A stretch of 64,000 nucleotides of DNA from Amphirosellinia nigrospora (Eukaryota; Ascomycota; Sordariomycetes; Xylariales; Xylariaceae). Of this stretch, positions 39,951-50,901 are shown piece by piece. Each line of letters begins with the position of its first letter. Within the stretch, counting starts at the first letter, position 1. The notes below the pieces were generated by a model, which was not told where the DNA came from, searched no databases, and was given only the letters and a program-made list of their open reading frames with translations. Where the stretch lies: the NCBI GenBank assembly GCA_004123355.1, contig SCHM01000008.1, positions 987,501-1,051,500 on the forward strand, given 5' to 3'. The position numbers were made by a program, and so were the translations under genes.

Positions 39951-40820
39951 AGAGGAGTGCGCTAATTTTAACCAATTAAATTGCCCTTAGTAGACAAGTT
40001 TTGTTTGCTTAATAAGTTTTTTTAATTGATAAATTTTGTTTTTATTAGAACCTTATTTTATTTATAAGGCTTTTCTACTAACAAGACTTATTTACCTTCT
40101 ATAATCTCCACTACGGTAGGTAGTAAGGTGATTACCCACCTACGCCCTACGTACGTACATTCACGGGCATCCGGATGTTGCTTAAAAGCGCAAATATTAA
40201 GTGTTATAATACCTCATTAATTCGCGGCTGGTGGTCTATGTGTGCCATGCGTAGCCTAACAGCTATGCTACACTTAGTGGAACAAAGAATGGTGCGGAGG
40301 TCTTAAAGCTTGTTATGTGCTCCGAGCTAAAGGTCGCCGCCTAAGGATTTGCCTGTAAATCTACACGACCTAGTAGGATCCGTGGCTTAGTTAATTATTG
40401 ATTCTAAGCTGCAGATCTAGTACTATAGAACATGGCAGTACAAGGGCAAGCAACTAGAGTAAATTTGGAACTGGGTACGTAGGTAGCAATTTACTGGCTA
40501 CCAACACTTTGAATCAATCTGCTCTCACGAGTGGCTGGCGGAGAAGTAGATATCCTTCTATTGACGTGTACGGCCCTCCTCAAACTTGGGTGCCGTCTCT
40601 GGCCCGGCTATGCCCAGTGGCATGAAGCAGGTCTCCTCCTTCTCCTCCTGCGGGAGCAAATTGTACGGTTGGAGCCACACCCAATCAGCTGTTCCCAAAG
40701 TCCCCGGCAGTAGGTCCTGAGATGCACCCCGGTCGGAACCCAATACTCAAATCCACCAAACGCTCCCCGAATCTTCCTCGCTCTCTATAGCAGGAAAGTT
40801 CCCAATTCTGCAGAGTCGTA
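39951..40820. other. Transition zone, no supported gene
   Basis: Composition returns to normal over about 200 bp. Two overlapping frames of about 60 codons on opposite strands (40531-40743) show no recognisable domain. The zone ends at the stop of the Zn2Cys6 gene. Confidence 0.45.
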
Positions 40821-42489
40821 CTACCTAGTAGAGGTGGGACGTATGCCTGCAATCTCGCTGATCATGGTGAGATATTTCTGGCTTTGCAGCCGCTGTTCTT
40901 CTCCGGCGACGGAGCAATTCACTATAACGTTTACCGAATCTCGAATAGCAAATGCCTTCCCGCCGCAGTGTCAATATCTGTACTCTTGGCGTGCCCCTGA
41001 TCATCCAACCGCCCCAATGCGTACGGCATGCAGTAGTGCATATCCGAAATGGCGAGCGCAATTTCCCTTTCCAGCTTGAAATCGATGATGGCCACGAGAG
41101 AGTGTGTATTATCACTTTGAGAGCCAAATTCCATCGCTTTCACGCCGCGACAGAATTTTAATAAAGCTGCCGAGAATTGGATACGACAAGCTCGAACCAG
41201 AATTACCGTGCTAGCTGTTTTTCCGTCGTAGTGTCTTGCACTACAGGATGCCTCACCTAGGCATGGTAGCGCTGCAGCGCCGTCGAAATGTGAGTCCCAA
41301 TATGTTGCCGCATGTTGGTCCCATTCGTCAAACTCGTGAAGCAACAGGGAGAATTGCCGAATCTTCTTCCAACTTTCATGTTTATCTGGGGACATGGGTG
41401 CTGAGTGTTGCGAGTGATATATGCGCCTTGAGCCAAGACTCCTTACAAAACCTTTCCGATATGTCGTTAGGTCGCGGCAGAGGCGGGCAAACTTGCAAAC
41501 GAGCGATACGGCATGAATGAGTGGTGTCGCAATGGGCGTTGGGTTTGCATCTGAACTTATATCGCCAATGTCGGCGTAGGCCCAATCGTCAGTGATTGCG
41601 ACGTTGCGATGCTGTGATGAAAAACTATTCATATCATTCCCTAAAATGAAGGTGGGAACGGTGAACGTACTAGGTAACTTAAGGAGACTAGGAGCAATTC
41701 GAAGCTCCTTCTTGTAGAGACACGATAGCAGCCTCTACTCTTGAGAATACAGTAGAGACCTGACAGATGCGTGCCTAGTTGATCTAACCTATCGCCTGCG
41801 AGGTCCTGTAATAGGTCAGTAAAGACATTTGGACTTATGTCAAGGGTGGCTGTCAGAGCCTACTAGAAACAAACAGAGTAACAGCACTGCTCCAATAGTT
41901 TTGTCGTCCAGCGCGGTATCCTGCTGTTCAAGCGAGAGCCTCAGCTCTCGGACCGCGGTACCGTAGTCGATATAAGATTGCCGATGCAGGCTTTGATTTC
42001 CTGAGCGATTGAAAGCTACTATTCTTGCTGCCGCTATAGTTGCCAATTCAAACGGTCCGGTGCCATGACGGCCGTAAAGCCCGGGAATAAAATTTAGGTA
42101 GCCGGGAAAGGCAGGGTCTAAAGGAGGACAGACAAATCGATTAATGAAATAACATAATGAATCATGCTCCTCAGGCAAACTAAGTGCGTGTGGGATTGTC
42201 GCGGAGCATGCTTGGGCGTCAGGCTTAGCTACGCTTCTCGCTGGAGCGGCCTTAGGGACCTCGGAAACGGGTTTAGCCGGCGTGGAGTTTCGATGGTAGC
42301 TAAACTGGAAGACATCTGAATACCCGGGGCAGGGCTTCCCGTAAACCGCGCATCGTCGACAAGATGGCTTCGCCTCGTCACACTCCGGAGTATTAGAGGT
42401 CGCTGTGCTCGATGGACCTGCGCACTCACCTTGAGTTTACGCCGGCGACAAAGATGACAACCGGTGCTAAATCTCCCAGGGAATCCCAT
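40821..42489 (-). CDS. Zn2Cys6 fungal transcription factor, probable cluster regulator
   Basis: Exons 42489-42430, 42382-41864 and 41805-40821, introns of 47 and 58 nt (GTGAGT; GTAGGC with actgac branch). The start at 42489 gives MGFPGRF, then the binuclear cluster with spacing C-x2-C-x6-C-x6-C-x2-C-x6-C; the first intron splits the motif directly before the third Cys. The rest, about 450 aa, resembles the fungal_trans_2 middle domain (DRLDQLGTHLSGLYCILKSR; FILGNDMNSF). Two missing bases are needed (near 41650 and 40957), after which the protein is 521 aa and ends DSVNVIVNCSVAGEEQ... to PTSTR. It is divergent from the P450 gene and lies next to biosynthetic genes, so control of the cluster is a reasonable inference. 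A MITE sits 240 bp upstream of its start. Confidence 0.7.
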
Positions 42490-42728
42490 GGCGATAGAGA
42501 AACCGAACGCGAAAAAGGAGTCTCGCACCACTAGTTGACTACGCGTAATTGCAATTGTGATGTCCCCTTTACTTTGCAATGCGTGCCGCTCTGAGGCAAG
42601 GGATATCCGCGGCTACTCCCAACTCGCGACTCGACGACATCGTGTATACGCCCTGCCCGGCCCAAAGTTGCACCACTTCGCCCATACCATAATAGGTTTA
42701 GCTTCCGAGATGCACGCCGGCCTATCTA

Positions 42729-42972
42729 CAGGTCTCCAGGATCAGGATGATAATTGTGTAGCGCCGTGCTAAAACCAGAAGAGCAAGAGTACTGCTACTC
42801 ACAAGGCTGTTATATGAATTCAAGTAAAAACATAGCTGTTGATCAGTCTCGGAGCCTTTTTACTACTCAACAGCCCCTGGTTAATAAGTAGACATAGCAA
42901 AATTCCTATCAAAAATTCCCTGCCAGTACAAGCCCTAGCGCCGCGCTACACAATCATCATCCTGGAGACCTG
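42729..42972. mobile_element. MITE copy 1, complete (244 bp)
   Basis: Flanked by TA on both sides. Terminal inverted repeats of about 38 bp begin CAGGTCTCCAGGAT and contain ttgtgtagcgc; the left arm has a 4-bp insertion (cagg). No coding capacity. TA duplication and TIRs fit a non-autonomous Tc1/mariner (Fot1/pogo-type) element, which is the usual source of TA-flanked MITEs in fungi. Two relatives are at 56941 and 60000. Confidence 0.85.
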
Positions 42973-43751
42973 TATGTACATATAGACTTGTATGGAGTCA
43001 CCCCCATGCTATCCTGAGTCTCATATCTCTGATCTGAGCATATGTTCCGTGCCAATCTTTACTCCAGAAAACAACTGTTATCGTCGTAATCTACCGCTTG
43101 ACTTTTACGAAGCTCGCCATTTTTTCTATAAAAACTTTAGCGTTATATTAGATCTCCTTAATCGAAGTACATCTCAGAATGCCACAAATCATTGTGGGGT
43201 TAGTTAGTCCCAACGAAAAAACGCCAGATTAAGACTAGCTTGCGAAGCCTTCCAGAAAGCACATGCTGACCAGAAACATTCAAACCATCCTGTGGATTCC
43301 GCAATGTCGTTTATTTCCACATCCTAGTTTACGTACATAATACGGTTGAGGCCTTGCGTCGGTTGATTCATCCCTGTCTTCGGACATAGGGGGCTTGTGG
43401 TGTCTGCTCGGTATCGGTATTGAATGCCAGGGGACCAAGCCAATTCGGCCTTGATGGATTTTTGTCGTTACCAAACACCAGGCCTGGTCGTTACGCTCAA
43501 TTTCAATGCTTGTAGTCATTCGAATTGGGCATGGACTACTCCCCTCTGCCGGAGTAATCTATGGTCCGACACAATTTACCACGCTCCCCACAAGCCATGG
43601 TGACTATAAGGTAATGGGCGTAGTGTCTACCAGGCGTCAGCCGTTCGTCCCGCGCGGACATGTAGATATAAGACACAGAAGCGTCATACGTTTCTCGGTG
43701 TCTCTTGTGTCCCTATGAGACAAAAGCTAACAACATCGGACAACGATTGAG
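42973..43751. other. Promoter region shared by the Zn2Cys6 regulator (via MITE) and the P450 gene
   Basis: A 71-codon plus-strand open frame (42992-43207) and a 79-codon minus-strand one (43280-43519) have no recognised domain. The stretch otherwise appears to be the upstream region of the P450 gene. No TTCGG-N3-CCGAA palindrome was found here. Confidence 0.4.
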
Positions 43752-45510
43752 ATGCTCTCACGGTTCTTCACGCCACAGGGCGCCTTGGTTTCTACCGCAG
43801 CGCTGTGGTTGATTGCGCTGAGATTTCGCCCCAAGTTTATGCATAACGAATCACCCATACTTCTCCTACTTTACATATTTTCTTTTAACTTTGGCATACT
43901 GGCATTTTACTATCTTGTCATTTACCCCTTCTTCGTCAGCCCTCTCCGACATTTAAATGGCCCGAAGGTTAGCTTTGCAATCTAAAGAGAATTTAGATTT
44001 AGCGCTAATGAGAACTAGACAGCATTCACATTTCTTCCTCGTATGCAACTCCAGTTGAGTAATGAGCCAGGCAGGCCAGTATTGGATCTCATGGATCAAT
44101 ATCCAGATGATGACCTTTTGCTTGTCGATATTGTTAGGGATCAATTAGTTCTAACAAAGCCAAATCTTGCTGCTGATCTTTTTGTTCACCGACCCTACGA
44201 TTTCATCAAGCCACCCGGACCTGCGAGTTTTCTTAAAGAGTTCCTAGGGATGGGATTAGTCACGATAGAGGGTGAACAGCACAAGTTCTTACGGAAGAAC
44301 TCATTACCCGCGTTTACCTTTCGACACATTAAAGAACTATACCCTATGATGTGGCAAAAATCTGCCGTTTTCGCCAAGATGCTATTATCGGAAGCTGCTC
44401 ATAGCAGCAACCGAAACGGAGAGAACATAATCGATTTAAGTATCGCATCTAACAAGGTTACTTTGGATATTATTGGCGTAGCCGGCTTGGGCCGCGAGTT
44501 TGATACTATTCATAACGCTGAGGATCCTCTTGCCCGGGCCTATGAGGAGCTAACCACGCCAAGTTTTGAAAGAGCTGCTTACTTCGTTATGTGCTCCTTG
44601 TTCGGAACAGACTTTGTCAAGCTTCTACCTTGGGGTATCAACAATGTCATGAGGCGCCTGAAAGTGTCAATTATGTCAACTTGCTCAACGATGCTGCTCG
44701 AGAAGCGGGAATCAATCAAGAAGAACGATGCAGATAATATCGATATTCTATCTCTACTCATCAAGTCTAATAACTTTTCCGACTCTGAGCTCACTGATCA
44801 ACTTATGACTTTCTTAGCTGCTGGGTATGTTTTTGTCCAACCCTTTGGAAAGCCAAGTAACTAAACAGAACAGTCACGAGACCACCTCGTCGTCGCTGAG
44901 CTGGGCCTGCTATCTCTTGACGAAACATCAAGACATCCTGAGTAAGGTAAGAGAAGAAGTACAGAGAGACTTGACCTTGGATGCGTCTGGGACCCCAACT
45001 GTAGACATCGCCAGCACCCTCGAGCGACTGCCTTACCTTAATGGAGTCATCAACGAGACTCTTCGATTATATCCCACGGTACCTCTAACACAAAGGTCAG
45101 CTGTTCGCGATACACGCATTGGACAGCATCCAGTCCCAAAAGGCGCAAATATCATCGTCTCGACTTGGGCCATGCACCGGTCGCCACTGATCTGGGGTGC
45201 CGATAGTACAAAGTTCCAGCCTGAACGTTGGATAACGAACGGCAAGCCGAATCACACGGGAGGGGCCAGCAGCAATTACCAGTTTTTGACGTTTCTGCAT
45301 GGGCCGCGAAGCTGCATAGGCCAAGGCTTCGCGAAGGCTGAAATGCGCTGTCTTTTGGCTGCCATGGTTTTATCATGTACTTGGGAGCTAGCGATGCCCG
45401 ACAACGACGTGGTTCCCGGCGGCACTATTACAATAAAACCAGCTAAAGGGTTATTTCTGCGGCTAAAACCACTGCACGACTCGGAGAAGATTCCTTGCCC
45501 GGAAAAGTGA
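43752..45510 (+). CDS. Cytochrome P450 monooxygenase
   Basis: Exons 43752-43967, 44055-44824 and 44874-45510 give 540 aa with no frame break. Intron 2 starts GTATGT and splits the I-helix motif AG-HETTS. Other signatures: N-terminal hydrophobic segments (membrane anchor, residues about 10-60), ExxR as NETLRLYP, PERW, and the haem loop FLHGPRSCIGQG with the cysteine ligand. The enzyme uses O2 and electrons from P450 reductase at the ER membrane to oxidise a substrate, here probably the cluster's polyketide product. The C-terminus (ITIKPAKGLFLRLKPL) is typical of fungal P450s. The exact CYP family cannot be given by eye. An intact gene in the middle of genes with single-base gaps. Confidence 0.9.
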
Positions 45511-46095
45511 TCTAGACACACTGCTCAGACAGAGAGATCCCGGGTAGATAGCCTTATAGTCACATAGAGCCCATGGACATGGCTTCACTCGCTCTCTGAG
45601 TAACAATAGATGTTTACACTCTACCCATACGAAGCCCCTGGCATGTTTTTTTCATGTTGAGATTATGAGTATTGACGAATAAGTCATATATTGGTTGAGT
45701 AAAGGAACAAGTCCAGTTACAGTAGAGTGAGGTGGTACCTCAGTATATATGGTAGATGTGTGTGGGGCGAAGTATCCAGCCACCGGCATTACCAGCCCCC
45801 CAATTTCAACATTACAAATACGCCTTCGATCTCCAACCAATAACCGAAATCATGTTAGTCATGAATGCTAATGCTGTCAAATAGAGGTTTCATAGTTTTG
45901 GTCACAAAAATCGTATGACCTGGGTGGGTTGCCGAATTTAGAGCCGGATGCGGGTTCTTCTGAACAGAACGTGACGTGATGCACCTCACCCAACATAACA
46001 TACTTTTGAAACCTCATACATCTATCTACCTTGATGTCTTATCGCTTCTCACATTTAGACCTCCAAGAAGCGGTTTGTTAAACTTGTATGTTAAT
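45511..46095. other. Intergenic between P450 and F-box gene
   Basis: No convincing coding sequence. An upstream extension of the F-box frame (45976-46095) is open, but the MLLLNLPSELL start at 46096 is the natural one. Confidence 0.5.
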
Positions 46096-47156
46096 ATGCT
46101 ACTTCTCAATTTGCCGTCGGAGCTGCTTGATCAGATCATCTGGGAAGCAATTCCCGAAGACTTCGAAAATCTCATCTGCAGCTGTAAAACCCTGTACCCT
46201 ACCACGACAACAAACGAGCAACGGCTCAAGTTGAACTGGTGCTGAATGTAATCGCCCAGGAAAGTCGATCTAAACATAACCGCAGAGCCCTGGGGAAGCT
46301 GAAGTGCCTCAATTATCTGCTGATACCCGACTACAATATTCATCAACGTTTACAATTTCTCCTTCCATTCCTTACCCTGCCGGAATTAGAGGAGCTTCAT
46401 GCGAGTAGTTTGACGGCTGTCGAATTTCACCAAGAATTCAAGTGGGCTCACCCTGTGACTTATTCCAACCTGCGAACCATTGAGCTTAGGCATTGCTGCA
46501 TGGACGCTGTGGGAATATCCGAGTTATTGGCCCATACACCCAACTTGACAGTATTCAAGTATGCGCATGCGTCCAAACACTACGGACTGGAAGCTTACTG
46601 GGACGCAGGCGAGTTCGTTGCTGCTATCGAGAAACAAGTGGGTGGCCAACTACGGCATCTCGCCGTTACAGTGGAAGTGAACGCAATCAACGGCATCAAC
46701 TCCGGTGTTACGTCGATGCATGGGTTCAATAAGCTCGAGACATTGGAGATGGACCTTCTCACCTTTAACGGGCCGTCAATCGAATCAGGAGAGAAAGCAG
46801 GAATCATGAACACGCCCCCTACTCCAGGCTATGCGAAATGGACTGTTGACGCAATTCCGTCTCTCTGTCAAATATTGCCAACGTGTCTTCGAGAATTCAG
46901 CTTGTTTGCACACTCATGGACCAACATACGCCTTGATAGCAGAGCCATGATATTGCTTTATGATAACTTTCGGTCCATGCGCCCCTCTGGCCTCCCCAAT
47001 CTCGACCACAGCAACGTTCGGTTTGCCGTTCAATCTAAGGGGCAATATATCCCTCGCTATGAGGAGATATGCAAGCGCCTGGAAGATGAGAGGGTCGAGT
47101 ATAGCGTTCTTCTAGTCAATCCTAGGGCACAAAGAGAGGAGTGGGAAAGGTTATGA
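46096..47156 (+). CDS. F-box protein with leucine-rich C-terminal region
   Basis: Begins MLLLNLPSELLDQIIWEAIP, a standard fungal F-box start (LPxELL), followed by ENLICSCKTLY. After a CCC run at 46197-46199 the frame changes; one more C gives a continuous 353-aa protein. The rest has LRR-like segments (LPFLTLPELEELHASSL, LRTIELRHCCMDAVGISELL, LETLEMDL). F-box proteins normally link substrates to the SCF ubiquitin ligase through Skp1. Such genes are numerous in fungal genomes and its location in the cluster may be accidental. No intron seen. Confidence 0.65.
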
Positions 47157-47292
47157 TAGTGGCTTGCTTCATTTGACCATAGGAGTGAAAGAGAACCAAA
47201 ATCCTGGTATCTTGTACAGCCTAGCTTATTGGAGTGTATACGATGATACAACCACTTACTACCAAAACGCTATGATAAGCACCTCATTAAGC

Positions 47293-48938
47293 CTATGTGC
47301 ACCCCTGGCCCAAGTTGCGTTGGTTAGCACTAATGAGCTGCTCCAACTTCCCATCAACCGCAAATGCCATGATATTTGAGTCTTCCAGTCTTCCAGTCGC
47401 CGGCGGCCACCCGGCGCGCTTCAGCCCATCGGCGGGATCCTTAATGAACTCTAGATACAGATCTTGCATTCGCTGGCTCACCTGTTCCTCAAAGGCACTA
47501 GCAGGACCCTCCAAGCCGTAGGTGCCAAATACCATCGGCAGGTCCGCGGTGTGGTATGCCCCGAGCCACGGCACAGGAGATACGTTACTAAAGTTTCCAC
47601 CATACAAAAACTGATATGTGGTCGCGCCGACGCCAGCCCTTAGCTGAACATCCTGCAGCGTCGTGCATCGGAGATGAAAAGTGAATGCATCGGCGATCTC
47701 CTCAAGCTCTGGGGGACCTCGGTGGCAGTGGCGCTGCCATCGAACTCGTACGGCACAACTGCATTACCCTCATCCGTGGTGGTGCTTATCAACAGCGGTA
47801 TGCCAGATGCGTATAGACTCGCGTCGTCCGCTTGAATGCGCCAGGGTAGTCGGGAAAGAATGTCACGTTGTCGATGACGGTACCGAACACTAGGCTATCG
47901 TTCGTCGCACTTATCGCTCCCATTGGGCCTTGGAGATAGTTTTTAATGTTTGAAGCGGGCACAGCACGCATGCATGTTAATTCCTCGCTTGGACTAAGGC
48001 TGCCACAGCCGAGTCTCTGGGCTGCGACGGAAAACACGCTATGGTTCATTGCATCCCCAAAAAAGCCGGGATTGCGATCGCATTCCCAGAGTTAGCAATG
48101 ACTCCTTTCACGATTGGGTCTTCGGGCCAAGCGAACAAGTAACCGTCGGAGTTATACGCCCCAGCGCTTTGGCCCAGAGCGTGATGCGGTCAGGGTTGCC
48201 ACCGAATCTCCCGATGTTGTCGCGCACCCACTCGACAGCTAGGCGCTGGTCGAGGAGACCGAAGTTAAGATTCTCGTTCTTCCCCGAGCTCGAATGTGGT
48301 ATTGTTAGACCGGCGGCGTTTGGCTGTCCCAGCAAGTTGAGTCGGTATTGTACCTGCACGACGATGTGCGCCTGGCTACGCTCGACCCAGCTTGGCGAAA
48401 GCTGATACGGCACATTTGTGCCACCGATGCTAAAGCCACCGCCGTGGATCCAAACCACAACTGGTAGACCGTCTCGTCCCCCGTCGGACGGATCCATCAT
48501 GCCTGAGGCTGCATACTCCACGGTGGTCTTGGGGGCGAAGACTGACAGACGCAAACAATCTTCCGTCGTATTAGCCGAATCACCTCGTTGGAAGAGGGTT
48601 GATTTCTCCGAGTAGTACGACACAGTGCCCTCTAATCCCGGCGGAGTATACTGGAAGCAGCCCAGAGGTAGATTCGTCGCGTATGTCACGCCACCATTCT
48701 CGACGGGCAGCGCAGCCAGCGGAGGTGCAAATCGGAGAGATCCAGTTGGATTTTGGGCATAAGCAATGTCTAGGAATGATGCCACGGACGGGAATGCATC
48801 ATCCACAAATGGTGCATACACACCTGAGGTTGTATTTACTGTGAAGGGGTGGGTGAACTTGTTACAGCCATTGTTGGGGCTCGCCAAAGTGCCGGCAGCC
48901 AACAACACCTCAAAGGTGACAAGCTTAAACGATAGCAT
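47293..48938 (-). CDS. Secreted type-B carboxylesterase/lipase
   Basis: Start MLSFKLVTFEVLLAAGTLAS is a clear signal peptide. Type-B carboxylesterase landmarks: SFLDIAYAQNPTGSLRFAPP, DCLRLSVFAP, oxyanion hole VVWIHGGGFSIGG, QVQYRLNLLG, LNFGLLDQRLAVEWVRDNI, FGGNPDRITLWG, and the nucleophile elbow GQSAG, readable in the neighbouring frame directly after a CCC run. Four single missing bases (near 48174, 48056, 47828 and 47713) are needed; then the gene reads 549 aa without introns to ...LGQGCT. The catalytic elbow itself is hit by the first break. It hydrolyses ester bonds, probably outside the cell; a role in the cluster (ester removal) is only possible, not shown. Confidence 0.75.
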
Positions 48939-49586
48939 GCTATGATTATGAACTGTCGAGTTGGAAAAATCTTGATGCGATACGTATGAACAGAGACATA
49001 GCTTTTGGGCCGGCCATTGCGCCGTTCAAATACGTCTCGTTCCAACTAACTTGTGATTTAATTTTGAATAAGCTGTGTAGAAGCCACGGAGATAGGAAAA
49101 CTGATGTGGCTGCATCGTGTGTATAACTGCGGTTGGTGTTTCTCATGTTTGTCAGCATTAAACGAACGGAAAGTTCATTCTTCTCAATCCTTCCGCTCAT
49201 CACAAGGAGAAAGGAGAATCGGCGGTGTTAAGAGGGCTTTGTTTTCCGAAGTCCAGTCCTAGCTTCTGTAAGCAATCCACTAAGTAACCAAGCGCTGGTG
49301 GAGGTGGAGGTGGAGGTGGAGGCGTAAGGTACCTAATGTTAGCGTACCCTGGCTTAGCGTCTTTAGGTGTATCTTGAACACTTTGGCTTTACAGGTACGA
49401 AAAGGTGATCTATGCAAATAGGCTCCCAGAGATGCGGAACAAACTCTTGATTGACACATTGAGTCTACATGCCTAAAAGATTTGAATGTAGCGGAACAAA
49501 ATATTTGCCGTTCCGCCATTTTTCGTCTTTGACTTACCGTCGTAATAGTCGACCGGGTTTGAGCTACTCAGAGCAAAACTTTTCCA
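48939..49586. other. Intergenic with (GGTGGA)n microsatellite
   Basis: No gene supported. A GGTGGA hexamer repeat occurs at about 49297-49320. A 79-codon minus-strand frame here reads HLHLHLHQ from that microsatellite and is an artefact. Confidence 0.6.
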
Positions 49587-50414
49587 TCAGTTCCACGGCG
49601 AAATCGCCGCCTCATAGAGAAGGGTTCGGAATGCTTTTTTCTGCCAAAGCTGATACCGATGTGCGTGCACAACCTCAATAACAGCGTCCCTCAAGCCGTC
49701 ATCACATGCGGGAGTAGCTTCGTAGACCTCTCTGATACAGCCAGAAAGCGACTCACTGACCCACAGCTGTTCCAAATCAAACTGGAACCTTTTAAGCGCA
49801 AGCTGCTTCAGCTCGTCCAGCATGAAGAATTCGGCAGTCATGTATACCTGGGCATTTTTTACTCACTCGTCATCGTCTACATAAGTATTAGTTTTGAACA
49901 TGCCCTTTGCTTAGAATCATAGCCTACCTTGGTGCCAAGATCTTGTGCCGGCTCTTCGGTATAATTGCCAGTATACATGTACTCGAAAACTCTCCAGTGA
50001 GAATGGGGACTTCCCACAGCGAAATCTTTGAAATGAAACTCCTTCGTTTTCCCCTCGCGGAAATTCTCACTTAACCCTTTCTGAAAATATTGGCTTTGGC
50101 TCGTAACTATAGAATGAGCAGGTAACTCATACTGGCCTATGAAAACTTTGACGTCGGCATGATCGGGACTGTTGAATAACCTAGCTGAACATTAGTTGGT
50201 TCTAGTTAAACGATTAAAAATCATGTACTTGGCAATCCCTTCTAGTAACGCTCTCTTCGCATCGGTCTTTTTACTGGCCTTCGTAGTTGCGCAAATATGA
50301 TTACGTAGTGTGATCTGAGCGATGCTTTAGACAACTTGAAAAAGGCGTCGTTATGTTTCCGTGCTGCTTCGTTGAGGTCTTGGGTTCGGTGCTGGGTTGG
50401 GCTCGACAAGCCAT
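49587..50414 (-). CDS. BTB/POZ domain protein
   Basis: Exons 50414-50229, 50180-49928 and 49847-49587; introns 48 nt (branch aactaatg) and 80 nt. Begins MACRAQPSTEP. The first exon encodes a helical stretch (DAFFKLSKASLRSHY, DAKRALLEGIAK). The second holds the BTB fold: SPDHADVKVFIGQYELPAHS, SQSQYFQKGLSENFREGKTK, FEYMYTGNYTEE. The third starts VYMTAEFFMLDELKQLALK, the usual helix after a BTB domain. Two missing bases (50380, 50280) in exon 1; 233 aa. BTB proteins dimerise and may act as Cul3 adaptors; targets unknown. Divergent from the MFS gene with 487 bp between starts. Confidence 0.7.
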
Positions 50415-50901
50415 GGCATGGAGGTGTTTGTCAAAGTGAAAAATGTGCCGTTGGCCCTTGAATAGCGGGACATTGTGTCGCGGGGTATCAATCTGATGAA
50501 TCAGGCTGCGTCAACTTAATAGGTCAAAAACGTCCAAAAGATACCAAAAAAGCCAACTCCTGCATGTGAATTACCTAGTGACTTTAGAATATCTGTTGCA
50601 TCGCCTTCAGCAATATGTACCTATCTATGTACCTACCTATCGAATCTCCCTAGCCAAATCTAAAGCTTACCTAGGTACCTACGAAAAATGGATTGCCCCT
50701 AACTCCTTAGCTCCCGCATAACGCTATACTGTAGATGTACAAGTCGATAACTGAAGACAGACTAACCTACCTAGGTACCTAGGTCAGGTGCTGTCTCCTA
50801 TTAGTACTTTGTACTAAGTACTAGGTAAGTAGATATGTTCATGCTCATAATTTTAGACCTTCCTCTACATACCTCCTTCAGTACATAGTCTCGTCCCAAT
50901 A
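50415..50901. promoter_or_regulatory. Divergent promoter region of BTB and MFS genes
   Basis: 487 bp between two start codons on opposite strands. It is rich in CCTAGG/ACCTAGGT palindromes (acctaggtacctac near 50670, acctaggtacctaggt near 50770) and TACTTTGTACTAAGTACTA near 50805. These palindromes could bind dimeric regulators, but short low-complexity motifs of this type are common in fungal promoters. Confidence 0.4.
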
